Shown one piece after another: positions 55,417-64,000 of a stretch of DNA of 64,000 bases. The DNA comes from Strongyloides papillosus (taxonomy: Eukaryota > Nematoda > Chromadorea > Rhabditida > Strongyloididae). The stretch lies in assembly GCA_005656395.1 (NCBI GenBank), contig SRSI01000050.1:682001-746000 (forward strand), in the 5' to 3' direction. Made by a program: the position numbers and the translations under genes. The notes under the pieces are model-generated. The model searched no databases and was not told the origin of the DNA. It was given only the letters and a program-made list of their open reading frames with translations. The stretch's first letter is position 1, and each line of letters opens with the position of its first letter.

Positions 55417-56135
55417 TTAGTTATTTTTAAAATGATACATCATTTCATGATCATCATCATTACCCGATGAATGTTCTACTTGTGTCTCCTCTTCAATAAC
55501 TGTCAGTAACAATGGTACTATAACAAAGATAAGGATTACGGCAAAAATTATCATCCAAATATTGCTTGTGTTATTTGGAGATTTAGCGTCAACAAAATGG
55601 TACTTTCCTATGTTTTCTTCATCTATTGGTAAAGCATCTCTTGCCTGTGCCATTAGAGTATCTGTTTTTACGAACAAGTCCTCAACACTTGGTTCCCGGT
55701 CACTCTCGTTGTTAATTAGTTTTGTCCTCTCATCACTATAGTTGTCGAAATCATCAGATGTGCTATAGTTTTCTTTATCCATTTGTTTCAACAAGAAATC
55801 CCTTTTGAGTTCCGTTACTGGAATGCGAATAGATTTTAGTGCGTATATCTCCTGATCATTTACGATATTATTATACCTCTTAATATCAGGTACCTAAAAA
55901 ATATATCACAAATTATAGAAAAATTTATAAAACCTACAGAAACATTATATTGAAGAGCTATTTTATTAATAGAATCTCCTTGTCTTATTTTCCTCTCCAT
56001 AAATACAATATTATCCCCATAACTTCTAGATAAATTATTAATATAATTATTCTTAATATGTACTGATAAACCACCCTTTGTTCTAGTTCTCAATTCTATA
56101 TTTTCTATTGAGGGTGTTTCCATTCCATTATCCAT
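55417..56135 (-). CDS. LysM-domain single-pass membrane protein (LYSMD3/4-like)
   Basis: 224 residues from two exons (55938-56135 and 55417-55893) joined across a 44-nt intron. The LysM motif spans the splice (about residues 48-95): RKIRQGDSINKIALQYNVSV then PDIKRYNNIVNDQEIYALKSIRIP. A cytosolic acidic linker follows, then one membrane segment (about 185-206, IWMIIFAVILIFVIVPLLLT) and a short acidic, His-rich tail. This is the layout of animal LYSMD3/4 proteins, which sit in Golgi or surface membranes; their molecular job is poorly known. It converges on dystrobrevin, with 185 bp between the stops. Confidence 0.9.
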
Positions 56136-57007
56136 TTTAGTTAAAATTATTCAACTCTAATTTATGTTCATAGGATTAAAATTTTTTTTAAAAATTAGTT
56201 TAATTATTAAAAGAATATTGTAAAAAATATTGTATTAACGTTACAGAAAAAAAATGTATGACAGTGAGTTGCAACGTCACCTCAGTATGTAAGAGACATA
56301 AGTCTTAAAGACATATTATTCCAACGGGAAAGTGTATATTTTTGGGTTGATATAATTTTTTTAATTGATAGATTTGGTTTCAGGTGTTCTCTGATAGTAC
56401 AAAAATATTTATTTTTTTCTATATTTTGTGGGTAGTATCTTTGTATGATCTTCAAATATTTTTTATAGTTCACTTTGATCAAACATTTTTTTGGGGGATT
56501 TACAATATCAATCATTTGTAAAAATTTGTTTTCTATAATCAGTATAAAAAAATCTTCTTTAAGAACTAAATTAAAAATATCATTCATCTATTTATTTTTC
56601 TATCATTTTCCTTTGGTATTTATTCATATTTTTAATTAGTAGTAGTAATTAATTTCTGTAAACTATTTTTATTAATTATAGAACATATTAAATACAGGTC
56701 TTTATTTATCATTAATTAATCACATAAAATATTTATTAGCTATATTTTTTACTAATAATTTTTTTTCTTTATATTTTGCAAAAACCCTTAATAATCAATA
56801 ATTTTGAGGCTATTGCTAACTTTCACTCTCTTAAATACACTTTTAAAAGCGGTATAAACAGCATTAAATGTATGTACAAGCACATTTAATCACTAACGTT
56901 ATTATTTACTTGTTATTACAATAAAAATTGGTTTTGATAAATATTTATTATCTTCTAACTATTATTCAAATTTATAGATTTCCTAAAATTTCTACGAAAA
57001 ATCAAAA
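56136..57007. other. Intergenic region between LysM gene and isocitrate dehydrogenase
   Basis: 872 bp shared upstream region of two divergent genes, containing only the weak ORF at 56282-56587. The part nearest 57008 is AT-rich and must include the isocitrate dehydrogenase promoter. Confidence 0.4.
56282..56587 (-). CDS. Hypothetical small protein, uncertain
   Basis: ATG-started ORF of 101 codons with no recognised domain. It is Lys/Ile/Tyr-rich (KKYLKIIQRYYPQNIEKN), which fits AT-rich random sequence as well as a short basic protein. It starts about 420 bp upstream of the isocitrate dehydrogenase ATG on the opposite strand. No splice partners were evident. Reported only because it is longer than most chance ORFs in this AT-rich DNA. 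Confidence 0.25.
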   Translation of the reverse strand: MNDIFNLVLKEDFFILIIENKFLQMIDIVNPPKKCLIKVNYKKYLKIIQRYYPQNIEKNKYFCTIREHLKPNLSIKKIISTQKYTLSRWNNMSLRLMSLTY

Positions 57008-58099
57008 ATGTTAAAAAAGGCCTTGTTAAATTCTACCAACGTTTCAAAAGCTTTCACCAATCGTGCAGGTCTTAGTAGTGTTGCCCAGGAGAAACGCCGT
57101 GTCACATTGATTCCTGGTGACGGTATTGGTCCAGAAATTTCAGCATCAGTCCAACAGATCTTCGAAGCAGCAAAAACACCAATTGAATGGGATCCTGTTG
57201 ATGTTACTCCAGTAAAAGGGCCAGACGGTATCTTCCGAATACCCGCACGTTGTATTGAATTAATGCATATCAATAAAGTTGGACTTAAGGGACCCCTCGA
57301 GACACCCATAGGTAAAGGTCACAGATCATTAAATTTAGCTGTAAGAAAAGAATTCAATCTTTATGCAAATGTACGTCCATGCCGTTCACTAGCCGGACAC
57401 AAAACTTTATATGATAATGTAGATGTTGTAACTATCCGTGAGAATACTGAAGGAGAGTATTCTGGTATTGAACATGAAATTGTTGATGGTGTTGTACAAT
57501 CTATCAAACTTATTACTGAGGATGCTTCAAGACGTGTTGCCAGATATGCTTTTGAGTATGCCCGTGATAATGGTAGAAAAGCCGTTACAGCTGTACACAA
57601 AGCTAATATTATGAGAATGTCAGATGGGTTATTCTTAAAGATGTGCCGTGAACAAGCTTCACAATTCCCAGAAATCGAATTCAAAGAAGCCTACCTTGAT
57701 ACTGTTTGTCTTAACATGGTCCAAGATCCAGGTCAATATGATGTTCTTGTAATGCCAAATTTGTATGGAGATATCCTTTCTGATCTCTGTGCTGGTCTCA
57801 TTGGTGGTCTTGGTGTAACCCCTTCAGGTAACATTGGAGAGGGAGCTGCTGTCTTTGAATCAGTCCACGGTACTGCCCCAGATATTGCTGGACAAGATAA
57901 AGCCAACCCAACAGCTCTTTTACTTTCATCAGTAATGATGTTGCGTTACATGAATCTTGGAACTTATGCCGATAAAATTGAGAAAGCATGTTTCGATGCC
58001 ATTGCTGAGGGAAATGCTAAAACTCGTGATTTGGGTGGTAGTGGAACATGCTCATCTTTCACTGCTGATATTTGTGCTCGTATTCGTAATATGGATTAA
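57008..58099 (+). CDS. idha-1: Isocitrate dehydrogenase [NAD], alpha subunit, mitochondrial
   Basis: Catalytic subunit of the NAD-dependent enzyme that turns isocitrate into 2-oxoglutarate and CO2 in the TCA cycle. 363 residues, intronless. The first 25-30 residues ([19 protein letters not shown]) are a basic amphipathic mitochondrial presequence. Family marks: [13 protein letters not shown], the [15 protein letters not shown] segment, YANVRPCRS, the substrate motif [28 protein letters not shown] with metal-binding aspartates, and the nucleotide-binding [18 protein letters not shown]. All expected residues are present, so it should be active. It works as a heteromer with beta and gamma subunits encoded elsewhere. 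Confidence 0.97.
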   Translation: MLKKALLNSTNVSKAFTNRAGLSSVAQEKRRVTLIPGDGIGPEISASVQQIFEAAKTPIEWDPVDVTPVKGPDGIFRIPARCIELMHINKVGLKGPLETPIGKGHRSLNLAVRKEFNLYANVRPCRSLAGHKTLYDNVDVVTIRENTEGEYSGIEHEIVDGVVQSIKLITEDASRRVARYAFEYARDNGRKAVTAVHKANIMRMSDGLFLKMCREQASQFPEIEFKEAYLDTVCLNMVQDPGQYDVLVMPNLYGDILSDLCAGLIGGLGVTPSGNIGEGAAVFESVHGTAPDIAGQDKANPTALLLSSVMMLRYMNLGTYADKIEKACFDAIAEGNAKTRDLGGSGTCSSFTADICARIRNMD

Positions 58100-58346
58100 A
58101 TTTTTCAAATCATATTTTTTTTATGATATAACTAGTTTTTAATTTAAAATTGTGGAAAATACTTTTTTACTACTTTTTATTTTGTTAGAAAGTTCTGATT
58201 TAAGGGAAATGTTAGAAGAAATCTTAAAAACGCTATAACTCGGACACAAAATAGGTATCATTTTTTTGAATAATAAAATTTTTTAATATATGTAAATTTT
58301 TTGTGTATAAATTTAATGATTTTTTTGATTGAAAATTATAGTTGCG

Positions 58347-61300
58347 ATGACTGATTCGATAGACTTTCTTTTGAGTAGTAATCAACTAGCATTTGTTCCA
58401 GATTCAAAGGATGGATATGTTTTAGCAGAGATCCTCCCATGTCTTGAAGATGATATTGTTAAATTGAAACTCTTAGATTCAAATGAGGAACGGGAATGTC
58501 GTCTTGATTCAATCTTACCTGCAGACAGCAAAAAAGACATTGACTATGATGACCATTGCTCTATGAAATTTCTAAACTCCGGATCACTTCTACATAACTC
58601 TAAAAATAGATTCTTGAAGAACAAAATCTATACATATGTAGCAAATATACTGATTTCAATTAATCCATACAAATCAATTAGTGATTTATATACTTCAAAA
58701 ACTATCAGTGATTATTCTGGAAAAAGTTTAGGAGTTATGCCACCACACATATATGCTATTGCCGAGAAAGCATACACTGAAATGAAGCGTAATAAGTTAA
58801 GTCAATCTATTGTTGTTTCCGGTGAATCAGGTGCTGGAAAAACAGAATCACAAAAGCAAATCTTACGTTATATCTGTGAAAGTTGGGGGAAATTGGCAGG
58901 GAATATAGAACAAAGAATATTGGAAACTAATCCAATCTTAGAAGCTTTCGGAAACGCTAAAACAACAAGGAATAACAACAGTTCTCGCTTTGGAAAGTTT
59001 GTGGAAATTCATTTTGATCAGAAAAATTTAGTTGCTGGAGGATATGTTTCTCATTACTTGTTGGAGAAGTCAAGAATTGTATTTCAGTCAAATGAAGAAA
59101 GAAATTACCATATTTTTTATCAATTACTAGCTGGTGCATCAGATGAATGGATTAATGAGTTTTGTCTTGGAAATATTGAGGATTTTAATTATCTTAAGAA
59201 TGGAGTACAACAATTTTTTACAACTTCACAAGACTTTGAAAAGATCCCTCGTTCTAGTAAATCATCAAAGAGTTTTCTATCAGATCCAATGGTTAATGAT
59301 TATACAGACTACAAAAGACTTATTTCAGCATTAAACGGTATTGGATTTGATAATGCGAAGATAAAATATATATTTCAAACGATCGCTGGTATTCTTCATC
59401 TTGGTAATATAAAATTTGAAGAAGATAACGAAGGAAATAGAGGAGGATGTTCTATTACTCTTGACTCTTTAGAATCTCTTTCAAATGGAGCTCGTTTACT
59501 TGGAATTGAGGAAGAGACACTTAAGATTGAATTAACGGCTAGATTGATGCAAGCTACACGTGGTGGTATTAAAGGAACTGCAATTATGGTACAATTGAAA
59601 CCTTATGAAGCATGTAATGCCAGAGATGCATTGGCTAAAAGAATTTATGGAAAGTTATTTGATGAAATTGTTAGTTCAATAAACAGTTGTATGCCGTTTA
59701 ATGATAGTAAAAACTTTATCGGAGTTTTAGACATTGCGGGATTTGGTAAGATTAGATTTTCTATTATGATATTTGAATTATTATTTTTTAGAATTCTTCA
59801 AGAGAAATTGTTTTGAGCAATTCTGTATTAATTATTCAAATGAAAAATTACAACAATTCTTTAATGATAGGATATTAAAAGAGGAACAGGATTTATATGA
59901 AAAGGAAGGACTTGAAGTTGGGAAAATCCAATTTTCTGATAACTTAGACTGTATACAGGTTCTTGAAGGTAAAGGAAGTGGTATTATTGATCTACTTAAT
60001 GAAGAAATGAGGCTTCCAAGATCTTCTTATAAACACTTTACAGAATCTATATTACAAAAGCATGCCGGTAACTTTAGAATTGAAATTCCAAGAAAGTCAA
60101 CTGTTAAAGAGCACAGAAACATTAAGGACGATGAAGGCTTTATAATGAGACATTTTGCTGGTAGTGTTTGTTATGAGACGAAAAACTTTTTGGAAAAAAA
60201 CAATGATAGTCTTCATATGTCATTAGAAGTTCTCTTAGAAACATCTTCCAATCCTATTCTTAAGTTGTTATTTAAAAGAGAGGAAAATCAATGTTCAACG
60301 AAATCTACTAAACTTAATTCACCCTCAGTGAGTAGTAAATTTAAAAGTCAACTAGATGAACTACTTAATAAACTTAAGAAAACTGGTACTCATTTTGTTA
60401 AATGTCTCAAACCAAACTCAGAAATGGTACATAATAAATTTGATGGTCAACAAATATTAAATCAACTTAGCTGTAGTGGTATGATAAATGTACTTGAGTT
60501 AATGCAAGAAGGTTTCCCCTCCAGAACTGTATTTCAAGAATTGTATGATAGTTATAAAGATTTGTTATCGGATCAATTGAAAAATCTAGAACCAAGAATA
60601 TTCGCCAAATGCCTTTTTAATGTTGTTGGACTTAAGGATAATGACTACAAATTCGGATTGACAAAAGTTTTCTTTAGACCTGGAAAGTTTGCTGAATTTG
60701 ATAGACTTATGCACAATGACTATAATGAAATAAAAGGTTTGGTAGATAAGATTCAATATTATCTTAATAAATCACGTTGGAATAGTGGAATATACTCTAT
60801 TATTGCTCTTAACAGATTAAATAAGGAAATATTGTATAAGAGAAAGCATATTATTAAAATTCAAGCTTTTATCAGAGGATTTTTGGTTAGAGTCAATTAT
60901 AAACCTATTTTGAAAACTTATTCAAATACAAGGAAAATTGAAAACAGTCTCTCAAGTCTGAATGAATTAATTGATAAACTTGAAGGTCCTAAAAAAGAAG
61001 AATGGATTAACAATATCAACAAATATAAAACTTCTATAAATGAATTTATTCAAATGCTAATTAAAGACAATCCAAAAATAATAAAACAAAAATTATCTAT
61101 ATTTGATGATATAAAAAATCAATTCGATGTGATTGTCAAAAAGATAACCAACGAAATTGCAGAGATACAAACCCAGAAAGAACGAGAAGAAGAGGAAAAA
61201 CGTATTGCAGAATTGGAAAGAATGAGACTAGAGATGGAAGAAAAAGTTAGAGCTGAAAAGGAAAAAGAATTAGAAGAACAAAGAAAGCGTGAAATGAGAG

Positions 61301-61716
61301 AAAAAGAAATAAATGAGGAGCTTGAACTAATTGAGGAGGAGAAACGTCTTCGGGAGCGTCTTCGTCAAATAGAGTTGAAAACAAAGAAATTAGCAGCAGA
61401 TAGTACTTCTAGTACAGTTTCAGAACAGAAAAGATTAGACTCAATAATGTCAGATGGTTTGTCAACTGGTGAAAGGAGTGAAATAGTTGATAATGAAAAA
61501 AAACAAAAAATTCCAACTGAATCCTTAGTATCAAAAATAGATGAGACAGTTGATATCGAAGAATTAATATCGAATCTTCACAAACTTAAATACGAAACAC
61601 TTAGAAATACAATTAACACATCTAAAAACAAAAAACTTGTCATGGCATGTCGTGCAGAATTCCACCGCCGTCTCCATCAATTTCAAAATTGGAAAAATAA
61701 AAATAGGGCAAAATAG
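58347..61716 (+). CDS. Myosin VI heavy chain lacking the cargo-binding tail
   Basis: Unconventional myosin VI, the minus-end-directed actin motor. Two exons (58347-59745 and 59792-61716; 46-nt intron) give 1107 residues. Motor: P-loop SGESGAGKTES near 160, NNNSSRFGKF (switch I), DIAGFE rebuilt across the splice (switch II), then the converter and GLTKVFFRPGKFAEFD, all most like myosin VI. An insert/IQ region (KRKHIIKIQAFIRGFLVRV) and a highly charged single-alpha-helix (about 930-1010) follow. It stops just after EEFHRRL-like EFHRRLHQFQNWKNKNRAK, where vertebrate myosin VI continues for about 200 residues with the cargo-binding domain. In C. elegans a myosin VI (spe-15) acts in sperm organelle partitioning. 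An ATTATAG tract just before the ATG may be a trans-splice acceptor. Confidence 0.92.
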
Positions 61717-61942
61717 AAAATTCTACTCAATCAAAAATATTTTTAAACTTATAGAAAAGATTATACAGATTTACAACAATAACAAATATTGAAAAAGTAC
61801 AGTATGAGGCTATAAAAAATTATTCTAAATATGTTCGTTACGTATAAATAATAGTATTATTAAATTAAATATAATTTATATTAATTATTTTTTGGGTGAT
61901 TTTATCATAAACGAAAAGATTTTGCACTTTTTTGGGATTGTA

Positions 61943-62842
61943 CAGGGTGGGCCAAAAGTCACGACACAGTTGAAATAAAACACTTTATAACTTTTTTTGT
62001 AGGCGACATATTTTCATGATATTATACGCATTTTGTAGAGAATTTGTTAGAGAATAATATATTACAAGACCGTTCTCAAGAATGAACTTAAAAAAAAGTT
62101 TTTTAATTTCTTAATATTTTACATTTAAAAAAATATTTCTTAATTTTTTTCAATTTCAACTTATTTTTAAGTTTAAAACACATGAATAAAATTCGTAATA
62201 AGTCAATATTTCACACAATTATGTATGAAAAATGATATCTTTTAAATGATCACCATTTAATTTTTTGCACAAGCTTGTTCATTATAAAACATTAATTATT
62301 ACTCTTATTAAATTGTTTTATTTAACTCTTTGAAATGATTTACAACACTTAATAATGCATGTCTTGACAAAGCTTGGGTCACATTGTAATAGGTTTTGAA
62401 TAATTCTTGCGTTGTAACAATTGAACATTTGTTGGTTTAGTAATCACGAACTATTTTTGTATGTTCTTCAGTAGAATACTTTCTTATTGAGGTTACAACA
62501 GTGGGAAATATTAAAAATATATGAAAAAAAGTAATATTGTAAAAACAAAACATTTTATGAAGAAAAATGTTTTTAACTACCATTTTAAGCATCTAGCATT
62601 TATTTTTTAATCAATTGAAATATTATAAGATGTACTTTATAAACAAAAATACAAACATTTTTATTTAATTTAATACAACTTTTCGTAAAGATCATTCTTG
62701 AGAACGATCTTGTGATATATTATTTTATAAATCATCCTCTACAAAATGCGTATAATATCATTTAAATATGTCAACTACAAAAACAGTTATAACATTTATA
62801 ATGTGTTCCATCCAACTGTGACATGACTTTTGGCCCACCCTG
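61943..62842. mobile_element. Mariner-like element, degenerate, TA target duplication
   Basis: 900 bp. Terminal inverted repeats of about 150 bp start CAGGGTGGGCCAAAAGTCA and the complement closes at 62842; TA flanks both sides (61941-61942 and 62843-62844). The TIR style is that of Tc1/mariner elements and is related in pattern to the palindromic elements after the family 2 genes. The inside carries a broken transposase start (see 62311-62512). Confidence 0.85.
62311..62512 (-). pseudogene. Relic of a mariner-type transposase N terminus
   Basis: Minus-strand reading gives KYSTEEHTKIVRDY, a stop, then TTQELFKTYYNVTQALSRH and VVNHF, matching the helix-turn-helix DNA-binding start of mariner/IS630-class transposases. 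One internal stop is present and the frame ends soon after; the catalytic DDD/E part is gone. Confidence 0.6.
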
Positions 62843-63383
62843 TACTTTGCCGTAAACATTGTTTTATTCCTCTAACTTGATTTTATAGGTTAATAGATAT
62901 TTCTCAACTCTTCTTTTTGCTGTCGTTTGATGTTTTGATTGGTTGTACTCAATTATTTTTCTTTATTCCATGATTTACAAAGAAATAAGCAACGAAAAGA
63001 TAACTATAGTCCTTTACCGATTAAAAAATTATATATAAAGGCAAATGTTTAAAATCTTCTTATTTTATTATGTTTTCATCAAATTGTGTAATCATATTTC
63101 ATAATTTTATATTGTGCATTTTTAAGGGCTTGTTATTAACAGAATACTAATAGAGTGAAGTAGCTAAAGTTCCAAGTTTGTAATTAATTCAAAAGATTGT
63201 TTTTTTTATTTCTCCCCTGTTTATTTATTTAGTGGACCTTTTTGTTTAACTAGTTGATTAATAGTTTAAATTATTGCCCGTATTTTTTAAAGAAAATAAA
63301 TTTTATAGTGTGTTTCTTAATATTCTGCCTCCTGAAAGGCTATATAATACGCGCCAATACAAATTCTTATAAAGTATAATTTA

Positions 63384-63393
63384 TATATTTCAG
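63384..63393 (+). promoter_or_regulatory. Candidate spliced-leader acceptor for the MATH-domain gene
   Basis: TATATTTCAG ends 27 bp before the ATG at 63420. No upstream exon was seen, so trans-splicing is plausible. Confidence 0.35.
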
Positions 63394-63419
63394 AAAGTTT
63401 ATAAGAATCAGAAACTTTA

Positions 63420-64000
63420 ATGGATTTAGAGAATTTATCGGATTCATATGCTAAATATTACACCGAGGATAATGTACACAGGACCAAATTTATGTGTACA
63501 ATAGAAAATTTTTCTACTTGTTATAAAGAATTTAAATCATGCGGGGAATATGATATTGATGGAGGTTATTTTTGTAAGGATGATAATTTATGTCTACAAT
63601 GTTGTAAACGATTACATACCATGGGAGCTGGCCAAACTTTTATTTTTGGAGTGGATTACGAAACCCAAACAAAGTGTTCTTTAGATATATATTCATGGAG
63701 TTCTGATGATACATCTCCAGGTTCTATATACGTTAAATTACGATTTCACGAACTTTATAGATTGGAGATAATGGCATTATGTAAATTTTGTATTTTAGAC
63801 GTAGACGGGGAAGAGAGATATAAATCAGTAGAGGGAGTAAGTGTATTTAAAAGAAATATTGATACCTGCGATTTTTCAAGTGTTATTAACGTAAAAAATT
63901 TATTTTTATCTAAAGACATATATTTGCCCAATGATAGATTAACAATGCGCTTTGAGATGTTCTATCTTATCAGCTATCATTCAAATCGTTTTGGTCTTTC
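63420..64000 (+). CDS. MATH-domain protein, N-terminal part (runs off window)
   Basis: Open from ATG 63420 to the window end, 193 residues, no stop or obvious intron. Residues about 24-185 fit a MATH (TRAF-like) domain: FMCTIENFS, CSLDIYSWSSDDTSPGSIYVKLRF, a central FCILDVDGEERYKS, and a KRNIDTCDFSSVINVKNLFLSKDIYLPNDRLTMRFEM segment that matches the SPOP/MEL-26 style end of the domain. In such proteins a BTB domain usually follows and recruits Cullin-3 to ubiquitinate MATH-bound substrates, but that part lies outside the window. A Cys-rich stretch (CKDDNLCLQCCKR) early in the domain is unusual. Confidence 0.75.
   Translation, partial: MDLENLSDSYAKYYTEDNVHRTKFMCTIENFSTCYKEFKSCGEYDIDGGYFCKDDNLCLQCCKRLHTMGAGQTFIFGVDYETQTKCSLDIYSWSSDDTSPGSIYVKLRFHELYRLEIMALCKFCILDVDGEERYKSVEGVSVFKRNIDTCDFSSVINVKNLFLSKDIYLPNDRLTMRFEMFYLISYHSNRFGL

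Larger units (their letters stand above)
61717..63419. other. Intergenic region with a mariner-like relic
   Basis: Holds the 900-bp inverted-repeat element (61943-62842) and, right of it, about 575 bp of AT-rich DNA that must include the promoter of the MATH-domain gene. Nothing else was recognised. Confidence 0.5.

Overview
The window is nuclear DNA from a nematode, most likely a Strongyloides-type (clade IV, Strongyloididae) species. Evidence: very AT-rich intergenic DNA, very short introns (36-78 nt) with GTAAGT/GTATGT donors and TTTTAG/TTTCAG acceptors, a major sperm protein (MSP) domain gene, and single-copy housekeeping genes whose best-remembered relatives are nematode or general metazoan. 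The species cannot be fixed from sequence alone.

Left block (1-17030), ordinary conserved genes: DNA topoisomerase II (partial, minus), Spt5 (minus), the DEAH helicase DHX37/Dhr1 (minus), thiamine pyrophosphokinase (plus), a basic coiled-coil protein of unknown role (minus), UDP-glucose 6-dehydrogenase (plus) and a protein tyrosine phosphatase (minus). Most need splicing of one to three tiny introns, which I placed by hand.

Central block (about 17.1-47.8 kb) is a lineage-specific tandem array and the most interesting part. The repeating unit (about 4.6-5 kb once transposons are subtracted) carries two genes. Family 1 (18328, 24934, 32561) encodes small secreted proteins with a conserved signal peptide and a divergent, probably cystatin-like mature part. 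Family 2 (39549, 42837, 44573, 46180, plus decayed copies near 22361 and 29869) encodes very basic Arg/Lys/Ser-rich secreted proteins. All copies are on the plus strand, and each has a TATA box at a fixed distance from its ATG (41-42 bp in family 1, 51-52 bp in family 2). The array has been hit by a Ty3/gypsy-like LTR element with an intact polyprotein (33972-38452), a gag-protease-only LTR element with apparently identical LTRs (27037-29737), a TA-flanked terminal-inverted-repeat element with a second 9-bp-TSD element nested in it (20506-22134), and smaller elements. Sister units provide empty sites that confirm several insertion boundaries.

Right block (47.9-64 kb) returns to conserved genes: a CDK1-type kinase, an MSP-domain protein, a divergent AMP-binding enzyme, dystrobrevin, a LysM-domain membrane protein, the NAD-isocitrate dehydrogenase alpha subunit, a myosin VI without its cargo-binding tail, a mariner-like relic, and the start of a MATH-domain protein that runs off the window.

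No tRNA, rRNA or CRISPR was seen. Splice sites, fold assignments and transposon classes come from reading by eye; no database or alignment program was run.
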